Assembly (NCBI GenBank): GCA_963920525.1
Contig: OY986435.1
Location: forward strand, 224,614,399-224,678,398
Origin: Dichetophora obliterata
Taxonomy: Eukaryota; Arthropoda; Insecta; Diptera; Sciomyzidae
Direction: 5' to 3'
DNA length: 64,000 nt
The notes below the pieces were generated by a model. That model saw only the letters and a program-made list of their open reading frames with translations. It was not told where the DNA came from and searched no databases. Every line of letters starts with the position of its first letter. Position 1 is the stretch's first letter. Of this stretch, positions 1 to 10,976 are shown piece by piece. A program made the translations under genes and the position numbers.

Positions 1-1404
1 ACCTTTGTATTTTTGTGCGATCTACTATACAATTTGAAAGTCTATTTTTTAGTTTGTTTTGGTTGTGATCTTTAAAGACTCTGTGTACTAGACTGTACAA
101 CATTGATGGAATTTAGAAAGTGGCAATAGTTTAATTACTATGCTGTTGTTTCTTATTAAAAATAAATATTTTATTCACATCATACTTTTCTAACTTAATA
201 AATAAGATTTAAATAAGAAGTTTTGATTATTTTTTAAATTTTTAAAAAAAAATAAATATGTGATGTTTGTTTTGTTTAGCTTATTAACATTAATATTTTT
301 ATATTTCTAATGATGTGCAGTATTATTTGATATTTTTGATTTTCATTCTAAAATTAATGTTGAACTTTTCTGAAATTTTTGACAGCGAGTGTACGTACCT
401 TTTTGATAAATATAAGTTATAACGTTTTTAATTAAATAAATATATTATAAGAATAATTTTAACATTAAAAAATTTAACACATATCTTTAATTAAGGACCG
501 TTTAGGTTATGATTTTTATTAGAAAAATCATCATACCATAAACGTTATTTTCTTATTTATTTTTTTTTTTCTACTGACAAAGTGCTGACAAAGTGGTTCA
601 GAATTCGACTTTATCATCCAATTATTGTTGAATTTTGTTCCTTATATTTTTCTTTGTACATCATAACTGCTTTATTACCCTTATAATTTTAATTAAATTA
701 GTCATTGTGATTTCGTATTGTATTTGTCTTATAAACTTTAAAACACTTTTGAGTGTTTTTGATACCCTTCGTTAGTGAAAGCCCTAGTGTGGATTCGCAT
801 TTCTGGAAAAGGTCATAAACATAAACTAAAATAAAAATAACACGATGGTGATGATGATCACCAACACCATCACCATCACAATCAAAAAACCTAACAACAA
901 GCAGAAAAAAAACTATTACAAAATTCGAAATATTAAAACTAAAGTAAATATAAAGCAAATATTTAAAAATTAAAAGACTTAAAACTGAATCAATGCTTTC
1001 TATCAATGCTTTCTTTTTAAACATCGTTTTGAAAATTTAAAAAAAATCCAGAACAACACAAATATTTTTAATTTTAAATCTTATGTTTATACAAAAAAAA
1101 AATAAAATTAAGATAAAACCAAAAATAATTCCTTAATAAAATACTTTTTAATTTAATTTATTAATTCGACTTAAGATGTATTCATATTCATATTATCAAA
1201 AAATACTTAAAAAGTCATGTATTTAATTCAAACTTTTTAATAAAAAAAAAAACAAATAAAATCGAAGAACCCATAAAAATTATTCTGTTTATTTTGTAAA
1301 ATTTAATAAAATCTTTTTGCTAGTGTAGATGTATTTGTTAGAGTTAAAGAAGTAAAAAAAATTAAGATATAGTATTTGGTTAGATCATTAAGATTTTTTG
1401 GTAA
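1..1404. other. AT-rich stretch without a recognisable gene
   Basis: Poly-A and poly-T runs and AT-rich sequence dominate. A short GAT/CAC-rich patch lies near 842-884. A minus-strand frame of about 108 codons at 698-1024 has low-complexity content (His, Phe and Leu runs) and matches nothing I know. I see no splice-bounded coding signal. Confidence 0.6.
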
Positions 1405-2295
1405 AAAAGTCGACTTAGAAATTAAATAACAAATATTTTTCTTCCTGAATTATTACACAGTGTGCCAAAATCAACAAAAAAAAAAAAAAAAACTCAACCA
1501 AACTTTATATAAATTCTAAAAGATGGACGTGTTGAAAGTCCATCGCACCTGACTTGTCAATTTCGTCACAATTTTTTTCAATTTATTTTTTAAGAGTTTG
1601 ATTTTTTTTTGTGCCAACATTCGTTGAATGTATACAGCCATTTGCTTTGTAGGAAACGAATAAAAAAATCCATTTAAGTTCTCGTAAAGTTTTACGTAAA
1701 ATAAGGCTATGTAAAAGAAATCCGATAAAATACAAAGTAAAGCGTGTAGCGAAGCAAATTCTTGTAATTTTCCTTAACTTAAAAAAAAATTGTGTTTCTA
1801 TACATTCTAAGTAAATAATATTCCAATAATGACATTTATTTTTTTACAAAAATTAATTGCACGTAAAAATACCTTTTATTAAACTAAAGAACATCGAAAT
1901 GGGTTAAAACGTAATTTTTTTTGTCAAAAACTGATTCTTATGTATATGTTTGCTACCATACAAATCATACCCATTTCGTCAAATCTTTGACAAAGTCTTA
2001 TTCAACGCAAAATTCTACCTAAAAGGAAACGATTTTGTTTTTCATTTTCAACAAGGCAAATGGCTATAAAAATTCAGCGAATGTCGGCACAACAAAATTC
2101 GAAAACTTAAATTTGAAAAACAAATTGAAAAAAATTATGACGACATTGAGAGGTCAAAATAGGTGCGATTGACGCTGAGACATATCCTTATTTAAGAATT
2201 ATAATAAATTTTGGTTGTGCTTTTTTTTGGTCGATTTCTGCACACTGTATTCAAGAAAAAGAATATTTGTTATTAAATTATTAATTCGGATTTTT
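1405..2295. mobile_element. Fold-back inverted-repeat element
   Basis: The left arm (about 1405-1680) and right arm (about 2040-2295) are diverged reverse complements. Matching blocks include AAATAACAAATATT, the CAGTGTGC block at about 1459 and 2245, the ATGGACGTG/GGTGCGATTG region, and the block around GCCATTTGC (near 1640) against GCAAATGGC (near 2056). The spacer of about 360 bp has no coding frame. CAGTGTGC next to TA resembles Tc1/mariner-type tips, but inverted homology runs about 50 bp outside that tip, so the true ends are uncertain. It is probably a non-autonomous element, old judging by its indels. Confidence 0.6.
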
Positions 2296-4688
2296 TTCTA
2301 TGACCGTGAGTGTATCTTTTTGATAATAAATTTTAATTGACTTATTTTAATCCAACTGTCAACTAATTTAAAATTAACTAATTTTCAAGTAGTTGACAAT
2401 ATATGCAGACGAAGGTCAAGTGACTTATTTAGCGGATATCGCCATACAAACATTGTGCGTTCGTTCTATGTAAAAAGATAGAATTTCAGCCAGTTGTGGT
2501 TGATAAAACACTACTTTTTCGATTACTTTTAAGTTAGTTGATTTTCCTGTAGGGTAGTTTGCAAAATATATTTTATATACATACGCATATACAACAACAA
2601 CAACAATGCAGGTGTCTACTTAACGACCATTTCAAATGCACCCACACTACGTTAAAATAAATGTATGCAAAAATATTCACACACACATACCCATACATTC
2701 ACAAGGGTCTAAATAAAAAAGTCATACTTATTCATTATTCATTTTGAGCGATTTAAGCAAACAGAAATGAAAGATTTATGCAGGAAAATGTGAGTGGGCG
2801 AGTTGGTGGTTGATCAGGAGCATGCCCTGACGTTACCTTGTGCATCACACCTTTAAAAAATGTGTTCTCCGCTCTAGTGATAAACAGATGCACAATTGAG
2901 CGTGCACTTATGATCAGTGTGTTGTTGTAAAGAGCCGGATTTTTCGGGTCAAAGTTTTGAATGTTTTTCATATTTTGATGATGTCATTGGTTTGGAGCCT
3001 GATTTTTATCCAAATTTATTAAATTTTAAACTCATTCTACGTAGATTATATTTGAGCTTTACACCAAATAAGTTTATAAAGTGACAGGTTGTTAATTTAC
3101 AAAAATAAGTAACCAATTCTATTTTTTTAGTAAATTATTTTCTTGAAAACGTATGCTTTTGCAAATCTTAAACTTCACACAAAGTTAGCAATATCAGAAA
3201 TTAATTATCGCCTTTCTTTTCAAGCTTCTAAGTTTACAAATTTTGAGATCCCCGAATGAATTTAAGTAAGTAAGTTTGTTTCCGATCTAACTTCGAAAGC
3301 AAGAACACCGTTTTTCTTCTAAAGGTAGCCTTTAAGAATTTTCAGAACAGAATTTTCAATAATTTGTATAATATGTAAGAGTTTTGGTACGGTGTTTGAT
3401 ATCATAAAAAAAATTCCTAAAAAACAATGCAAGACAATACCTCTCTGACAGCTTTAAAGAACATTGCTTACCTGCAAAGAAAAAGAAGAAAAAAACACCA
3501 TTAATAAAGAACAAAAACTTAAATTCAGAAATATAATTAGCTAAATTAAAAGAGATATGAAAAAATTTATAAAATAGCGTAGACTGAGTTTTTGCTATAA
3601 CGTTATAACCAGCAATTTTTAATGTGTGAATTTGTTTGTATGTAAGTCTGTTCCTATTAATTCATGTTTGTTTGTTTAATTGAGTGTGTTTTTGCTTTGC
3701 TTAGCAGAGGCATCAATGATTTAAGTCAAGTTAGCTGCTTTAATCAAGGAAATGTTAATCAACAACTACCTACCTGAACATACACTCGCACAGAGCGCGG
3801 AGTACTCAGGATTGATATTATTTCACTTTAACACGCACACAAAGGCAAACTCACACACACACACACACACACTTAAGCAACCTGAGGAAACACTTTATTG
3901 CAGTTGACGCTGAGCGGTAGCATAAGCCAAGTCGTACTTATCCAGGTGGTTAACATGCTCACAATAATGTAACGCATACAATCCAACACCCATAACTAAC
4001 TCCCACACATACACACTTACGCACAGAACACAACGACATAGATTTCAGATGCCTAAACATCTTCAGTTGTATAGAAATTTTTGCTTTTCATTTTTCTGCT
4101 ACTGAACAATAAGTGTCTACGTGTTTGTACTGTATCTCCGCTTTTTTCATATCCTGCACACACACAAAAACATGCACATATACTGTGTTTGTGTCAGTGT
4201 TTATGTGACATTATTTCCGTTGTGTTTTAAGCTTGTTGTGTTGCTTAAAGCGTCTGAATTCATTTGAATTCATTTAAATTTTCCAAAAATTTGTAACAAA
4301 CGCTATCATTTTCAATAAGAATACACCTTTACTAACTCAAAAATGTACCAAGATATTTTAAAAATTATATAACAATAAATTTACTTATTTTTAAATAGTC
4401 AACATTTTGTGCCTCATGTCATCAATTTTTTTTTTGGTGATTTCGTTCCCTAGAACAGAAAATATTTGCGACAACAGCGCAAAAGTATTTGATTTCTCAA
4501 AAATGTTTGATATTGATTCAACATAAAAGTGGCTGATATCGCAAAATCATAATGACTTTGGTAGATATGGGCCATTCCAATGACAAGTGGTTACTAGTTT
4601 CCCTCTAGTTCTATGTTTGCTTTAATGTGGCACTTTATTTAATTTAATTTAATATTTAATTTGGTAGCTATCACTTAGTTTTTTTACA
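2296..4688. other. Non-coding DNA with microsatellites
   Basis: No supported gene. It contains a CAA run near 2594-2607, scattered CACACA tracts, and an almost pure CA repeat at 3852-3872. The frame at 2753-2971 on the minus strand has no recognisable domain. Confidence 0.6.
3852..3872. repeat. (CA)n microsatellite
   Basis: About ten uninterrupted CA units, in a region with other looser CA-rich tracts (for example 4001-4020). Confidence 0.9.
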
Positions 4689-4695
4689 CTATGGG

Positions 4696-4748
4696 GGGTA
4701 TTCGCTCTTTTGTGAATTTATGCTTACACCAGTGCAACGCCGTAGATA
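4696..4748. repeat. Left member of a widely spaced inverted repeat pair
   Basis: The segment begins GGTATTCGCTCTTTTGTG and ends near CAACGCCGTAGATA. Both blocks recur in reverse complement at the two ends of 14386-14603, about 9.7 kb away. The right copy has about 160 bp more between the blocks. The pair may mark the ends of one large composite element or two inverted copies of a small one. Confidence 0.6.
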
Positions 4749-4761
4749 GGTGTTTCATAAT

Positions 4762-4776
4762 GGGGGGGGGGGGGGG
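4762..4776. repeat. Poly-G run
   Basis: Fifteen consecutive G in an otherwise AT-rich region, just inside the left inverted repeat. G-rich sequence (GGGGGTT, GGGGG) also lies just inside the right copy at about 14360-14385, when read on the minus strand. Confidence 0.9.
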
Positions 4777-5241
4777 CTTAGGTAAGGTTAAAGTGGCTGT
4801 CACTTTTCAGAGATACACTTAACCCTTGTGTCAACACCCGCATACCCGGGTATGTTTTTCATATTCAAATTGCCATAAATTGGGTTGTGGTAGCCGGAAT
4901 AACTTAAAATTTTTGGAATGTGTCCAAAATATTGTTTTTATAAAATTGCTAAATTTCAACTCAATTATTGCGATGTACCCCTTTAAGCAACACCCGGATA
5001 CCTAAGTATGCCTTGAAAAATTTTTGAAAATTCTTTAAAAAATTAAGAAAACCATTTTTGTGCTATTAGAACATATATTTTTAATTCATTTATAAAAAAA
5101 AAACAACTAAATTGAACTGAAATTATTATTATGATAAAAAAGTGAATGTTATCACAAAAAAGTAAATGTAATGTAATCATAAAAAATAAATGTTATTTTA
5201 TCTAAGATATCTTTTGCATTGCGTGGTGTCAATAGAATGTT

Positions 5242-6924
5242 CTAAGCAAACAGGTTTTTACACATAATGCAAGCTTTTCGTGTCGGCCTCTTCCTGGGGC
5301 ATAAGTAGCAGTTGCCTATATGCTTGATCCTGCCAGAAGCATCACGTTCTTCTTGAGGGCTTTCTGGAAAATCTTCTGCAATGAATTTCAATGGGCGACC
5401 CAGTATTCCTTCAATGCCATTGCGCGAAGAAAAGTTGCGAGTGATTTGAACATTTTGTGATCGTTTTACAATTTCTGCCTTATACGGTTGGTTGAAGTCT
5501 TCAGATGTGGATTATTTCCATATATATAACAAAAGCTGCAAATGCAGCCAAATCTAATATATTATAAAAAAATGCCAAGGGCCATCTTTTTGTTCTCCTT
5601 TTTGTTGAATATTCCCCAAGGCATTTGTCCATGTTATCAACGCCTCCTTTGCTCCTGTTGTAGTCTAGGATCATGACCGGTTTGTTTTTGGACCTTCAAC
5701 TGTGGTGCTGTAATGGTTGGTGGAGAGGAGTACAACTGCCTTTTTTTCTTTGCCCCATTAGAACACATAGATACATAGAACACACATAGAACACATAATA
5801 TGGCCAAGTTGTAGTCCAACATCAAAGTGGTAGCCAAATTATGTGTTGTAAATAAGTTGTCACACACAATGGAACGTTCACTTCCACGAAACATGTTACA
5901 ACACAAATCTTTGACTACACGGTCACCAAGATTTCTCTCTCTTTCTCCAGAAGATGCCATACCAGTGTATGTTTGTCCCTTCAGTGGATAGGACGTAACA
6001 GCATCACATACCCACCAAACCTTTATGCCATACTTCGCTGGCTTGGAAGGTATATATTGTGTGAATCCAGTGCCACCACGAAACGGATAAAGATGCTCAT
6101 CAACAATGACGTTGGCTCCTGCTATATAGTTCATCTGCAGGTTTCTATTCAGCATCAAGAAAATGTCTGATATAGCTGCTTATTTATCAGTTTTTTTACG
6201 CTGCTCGCGAGTATTGCCATTGTCAAATCTTATGAAGTGACTTATAGCCCAAAAACGCCTCAAACCCATTGCAGCTCGATACATCGGATGGAAGTTTATT
6301 TTCCACAAATCAGTTAAGTGTGCATATCCAGAATGTGTCACACCAGCCAACAAAAGTATTCCCAAATAAGCGTAAAATTCAGTTGTTGTTATTGGTGTCC
6401 ATATAAGAGCTGATGTTGTAGGGTTTTGTGTTTATTCATTTTCGTAACACTGGTTCGCTTTTCTGTTGGTTTTGCGAATAATAATTTCTTCTGTCATCAA
6501 CAATTTAAATGTTTGTAACATGCTAAGGACCTTCTGTTCTCCGTGTAGGTCCAGTGATATTGGTTCTTAAAATGTTGTGTGATAAATGTCTTCGCGTTGG
6601 TGTTAGTTGAGTTGACCAAGTTGTACCATCTCTAGCTATGAAATTAGTTCCGTTAGTTTCAGTTGGAACTTCTAATTCTTCTTCGGAATCAGTTTCATCC
6701 GATATATTAAGTTCAGGTAATTGCAATTCCTCTGCAACTGATTCCTCTGCATTTATGGTAATATCTTCGTAATCATCCATTTCATCAGCCCGTGAATTAA
6801 TTTCTTGTTCATACTCACTATTATTTTATGAAATCTCTTCGATTATTCGACTTATAAAGTCTTCTCGCTCTTCAACGCTAAGTGCATTCAATTGCCGGGG
6901 AGTTAACCATTCACCGTCTGCCAT
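5242..6924 (-). pseudogene. piggyBac-type transposase, broken
   Basis: Read on the minus strand, translation would start at the ATG ending at 6924 (MADGEWLTPRQL) and finish near 5242. The order is: acidic N-terminus (about 6924-6640, rich in Glu/Asp); the domain start GILLLAGV with HFIRFDNGNTR (6180-6365); the first catalytic-type Asp in IVDEHLYPFRG (about 6100); SKPAKYGIK; the second Asp in VCDNLFTT (about 5860); the third in KGGVDNMDK (about 5637); and a Cys-rich tail with CYLCPRK and CIMCK typical of the family. Breaks visible are an in-frame TAA near 6828, a stop after RTEGP at about 6523, a TAA at 6180-6182, and a frame change between the second and third Asp motifs. All three Asp are still present. 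Part of the segment between 6365 and 6520 is unclear. Confidence 0.9.
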
Positions 6925-7229
6925 AATTTATTGATTTATTAAAATCACTTAGAAATGAACCTTTCTCACTTTTCACTTGAAATTGCTTTTTTCTCCAAAT
7001 CAAATAATTTTTGTGTATTATCACATCAAGCACTGTAAGACGAATGAATCTAACAAACTAATAACATACCACCAAAAAAGCTTCGAACTGAAAATTGATT
7101 TTCATGCTAAAACCCAATCAAAAAAAGGGGAATTCCCAAAAACTGATGATCAAAACGACAAAAAAAAAAAACAAAACCAAAATAAAAATGCGTTACTATA
7201 TTTCCAGTATTGCCATATTATTGTGATTT

Positions 7230-7256
7230 ACGCTTATGTTATTCAGACATAAGCGT
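7230..7256. repeat. Perfect 10-bp hairpin inside the piggyBac-like element
   Basis: ACGCTTATGT (7230-7239), a 7-nt loop, then ACATAAGCGT (7247-7256). It lies upstream of the transposase start, between the gene and the right TIR. Its role is unknown. Confidence 0.7.
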
Positions 7257-8239
7257 AGTTTTTAAAAACACCTAGCACTACAAATAACAGTTTTTTAAAA
7301 TTTCACAACTGACAGAATAAATTAAAATATTTGTCTGTTTTGGTTTAATTTGACATAACAATTATAAAAAGCGACCAGAGAAAAAGACCAACAAACATAT
7401 ATTTACTGTGTAAAATAGTTTCTGCTTACTTAATCAAAAAATATTTTCGTTTTTTTAGCAAAATTTTTTTAACAGAAAATTTTTTTTTTAATTTACTTTT
7501 TTGAAAAAATCTGGTAATACCTGCATATTTCCTACCTAAAAAACTGGTTTATAGGATTAAAATAACAAAATGTTAACAAAAAACGCATAATATGTTACAC
7601 ATTCATATTATTTTAATACAAAATACACTGGCATACCCCGGTATCCGGGTGTTCGGTGATGTGCAATTTTTCGGGTGTTGACACAAGGGTTAAGCCAATG
7701 AGGCCTATTGTGATGCCATGGGGTTAATTTCCCTACTCAATTTTTATTTGAACTAATGTGAGCTGTTTACAAAGCTGTAGGTTCTGATGGGTGATGGGGG
7801 GACAGGGGGGGGTTGCTGAAGCAAAAAATATAAAAAAACGATTCAGTCGCTTCATTTGAGCATTACGACAAGTATTTGTTTAAGTAATATAACGAAAACA
7901 GACATTTTAAAAAGAAAAACATATATATATATACTAGGGCGGGTCGATTTAAAAATCGCCCATTGCTCAGATTAAATCGTATTCTAGGGATCAAAATAAG
8001 AAACTTTGCCCGAGGAACTATACCTCTAAAACGAGTTCTAATGGCCCAACTTTTAAATTTGTGAAAAAAATCACCATTTTTGGCACTTTATTTTATTTAT
8101 TTTATTTATGTTTTATTTATTTTATTTATTTTTATTATTTTATTTATTTTTTCTTTTAAGAAAATTTAGTTAGTCAGAATATAATCAGAACATAAAAAAA
8201 TAAGAAGTGAAGTGACCATTCCAAATCAAAAAGTTTACA

Positions 8240-10435
8240 ATGAATCCATCATCCTCTACACCGCAAGATGAAGCAACAACAACATCAACAACTATCGAAA
8301 ACCCAATGAGTCATATACCCAGGCATGATGTTACTGTTTTTGGTGAGTCTATTGATTTGACTGATCTTAATTTACCAACACATCTGGATATATCGAGATA
8401 TTATTTTTACTTGAGCGAACAAAAAAAATTTTCCCATAAATCATTCACTATTCAAGTACAAGATAACTTGATTGGAATTTGGGAAAAACTTGGTATGGAA
8501 ATAATGCTGAAAAAAGTGTATTTATTAAATTGAATAGATTGCTTGACAAATATCAAGACCAAATCAAGAGAAGAAATAAAACCCAACAATTTCCAGAGTA
8601 TGTAAAATCTCTGGAAACAATTTTTGATATTGGAACATGTAATTGCGATTTGAAGGCAGCTCCATGTGCATGTGACTTGGTTTCCGAACGCCTCAAAGAG
8701 TTTATGCACGATCAACATAATCATAGAAAACTGACAATGGATGCATTTGTGATGGAAATTGAAGAGCAAGGAGCAACGTCTATGCCATCAATGCCAACAT
8801 ACCAAGATCCCTGTGATTCAACATACGCACCGCCACCGGTTCAAGAAGATATAGATAGTAGCACAAGTTCACAATACACAGAAAGATACGATTGTTTTAA
8901 CTTTGCCTTGATATGTGACAGATTTGGAGTGCCTGATAGAGTAGCATCAGCATTGGGAACAGCTATTTTCCAAGATTTGAAAATGAAAGATATGCATGGC
9001 AAACCTCTCATCATGGATAAATCGAAAGTTCGCAGAGAACAAGAGAAATGCAGACAAGAAGTGCTTCGCAAACAGTGAGATGATACCAATATATACTCTC
9101 TTTAACGAGAGATAAAATTTATGAGAAGTGTCATACTAGGATGGTAAAATAACCTCATCTTGTTATTTTGAAAGAACCGAATTCTGAATTGATGGGCTAC
9201 GTAAGACTGGAACATGAAACCGCTGAATACAAAACAACCAAATTAAATGATTTTTCAACGATAAAAATATATCACTGGATGCATTAATTGGCATATGCAC
9301 TGACAGTGAGCCAACAAACACTGGCCCACACGGTGGAATTATACGCAAATTCGAATTGCTGTTACAAAGACCATTGCATTGGTTCATTTGCCTTGTACAC
9401 TTAAACGAACTTCCGTCTCGGCATTTGTTTGAAGCTTTGGATAAATCAACAAGCACTGGACCTAGATCGGCAACCGGAAAAATGGGCAAACACATCGATA
9501 CTTGTGAAACTCTTCCGGTAAGTTATTGCTATCACTAATTTTTTATAATTGTCAACCGTTTATAATTATTTTATTATTATATATTTTCAGGTGGTGGACG
9601 GCTTCCAGAAAATTGAGTTGAAAAATATGCCTTCTGCTCTAGAAAAAATTGCATTTTCCACCGATTCGAAGAACTTATACGACATGGCCCATGCAATTTC
9701 TAGCGGCGTGGTTTCAGTGGATCTAACTAACATCAAACCAGGGAAAATTGTACATTCTCGCTGGCTCACGCTAGACTATTACGATTATATGTGACAACGG
9801 AAAATACAGATGCAAATTTAAGAATTCTGGTTGAATTTATAATTAAATGTTATGTGCCAATGTACTTCAATATCAAGTATTACAGCTCTGTCGTGTACGG
9901 TGGTGCATTATTTTTCAAGTACATTAGTTGGTCACGATTTCTAGAACCTCGTTTACGCAAAATTGTCAATCAAGTTACTACAGATAATTCATATTATGCG
10001 CATTCGGAAAATATCTTGTTATCAATGTTGTTTGATGATAGCAAAGAAACGTGCGACTGTGCTATCAAGATAATTCTACGCTATCGAACCGATGTTGACG
10101 ACCCAACGGAACTTAGAGCTTATAAAAAACCAGATAGAAACTTTAATTGCACAAGTTACACCGACATGATCAATATGACTGACATAAATAACGTATTTGA
10201 ACCACCATTCATGCGAAGCATTCCATACATTGAAAGAATATTTAAATCAAGATGATCTACCGTTTAATGATCCGAAAATTCCATCACACATACAAGGAAC
10301 GGGACGACATGTTCAATTGCTAGCTAGAGTTTCCAAACGAGTGATACCGGAAAATAAAGAAGCTGTTATGGCGACGACATTAGAGAGCCGTGCGAAATTG
10401 CCCAGACTTGAAAGTAAAAAGGACATCAAACAATA
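8240..10435 (+). pseudogene. Transposase-like protein of an arthropod multicopy family, frameshifted
   Basis: It opens at the ATG at 8240 (MNPSSSTPQDE, then HDVTVFGESIDLTDLNL). A slip in an A-run near 8485 moves the frame to 8479-9078, which contains CNCDLKAAPCACD. Coding sense resumes about 9160-9517 with DALIGICTDS, PLHWFICLVHLNELPSRHLF and DKSTSTGP. A 73-bp GT-AG intron (9518-9590) then joins ETLP to VVDGFQKIE in frame. Next come IKPGKIVHSRWLT, a frame break near 9775, CYVPMYFNIKYY and YAHSENILLSML, another break near 10215, and the tail IPSHIQGTGRHVQLLARVSK. Remembered insect multicopy proteins share the HWxIC-LHxNELPxRHL and HSRWLT blocks, but I cannot name the superfamily. It sits alone between the TIRs, which supports a transposase role. 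The Asp/His/Glu residues near 9290-9400 are candidate active-site residues by inference only. Confidence 0.75.
9518..9590 (+). other. Probable intron in the transposase-like gene
   Basis: The donor GTAAGT at 9518 and the acceptor TTTTCAG ending at 9590 bound a 73-bp AT-rich segment. Removing it joins the flanking frames without a shift (ETLP to VVDGF). The short length and T-rich end suit an insect intron. Confidence 0.75.
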
Positions 10436-10976
10436 ATTTTTTTAGTTTCTTTTCTATAACTAGGTTAAATTCATTTTTTCATTTACATATGTTCTGACTA
10501 AATAAATTTCTTAAGAGAAAAAATGAAAATTATTTTAAATAAATATTATTATAAATAAAAAAATAATAAATAAAAATAAAGAAAAAAACATAGCCATTTC
10601 GCTGATTTATTCATGTAAAATGCCAAAAATGGTGATTTTTTTAAATGTTTGTATGGGGAACCCCCAGGAGGGTTCCAGGGGGTGTGCCACTGACATGGGT
10701 GGATCGGCCCTCCAAAGAAAGTGGGGGTCGGTCATACCTTTGGACTCGATTGGGGCACTCTAAATGGGTCAAAAAGGAATTTTTCAAAATTTAACCCTAC
10801 GGGACAAAAGTCAAAAGTAGGGGCATTAGAATTCGTTTTAAAGGTATAGTTCCTGGGGCAAAGTTTCTTATTTTGATCCCAAGAAAACGATTTTCACTGA
10901 GCAATTTTGAGCAATGAGCGATTTTTTTGCCTCCCCACAAATCGACCCGGCCTAATATATACATTAAGGAGACTCA

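Larger units (their letters stand above)
4823..7689 (-). mobile_element. piggyBac-like DNA transposon, full length with TTAA target duplications
   Basis: The ends are exact 18-bp inverted repeats, CCCTTGTGTCAACACCCG at 4823-4840 and its reverse complement at 7672-7689. They are flanked by TTAA at 4819-4822 and 7690-7693. A 24-bp internal repeat at 4989-5012 matches 7630-7653 inverted at 21 of 24 positions. A 14-bp palindrome (CATACCCGGGTATG) follows the left TIR directly, and an ATACC-CC-GGTAT palindrome sits at 7633-7644. TTAA duplications, CCC tips and the encoded DDD transposase place it in the piggyBac superfamily. The transposase gene inside is broken, so this copy cannot be autonomous. 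Confidence 0.95.
7935..10954 (+). mobile_element. 3.0-kb DNA transposon with 8-bp target duplication, superfamily not placed
   Basis: The left tip TAGGGCGGGTCGATTT (7935) pairs with the right tip AAATCGACCCGGCCTA (ending 10954). ATATATAC is duplicated exactly on both sides (7927-7934 and 10955-10962). Inverted homology continues about 130 bp inward, for example through GGGATCAAAATAAGAAACTT and GGAACTATACCT. The element carries one transposase-like gene in several frames (8240-10435). The 8-bp duplication fits hAT, P or other superfamilies, but the tip and protein do not look like hAT to me. A second element with the same tip type lies at 40991-41972. Confidence 0.85.

Noticed and set aside
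698..1024. Minus-strand frame of 108 codons
   Set aside because: Low-complexity residues (His, Phe, Leu runs) from AT-rich and CAC-rich DNA, with no recognisable family.
7715..7735. GGGGTTAA near 7720 as a right tip of a TTAA element
   Set aside because: No matching left tip; the real right tip of the upstream element is at 7672-7689.
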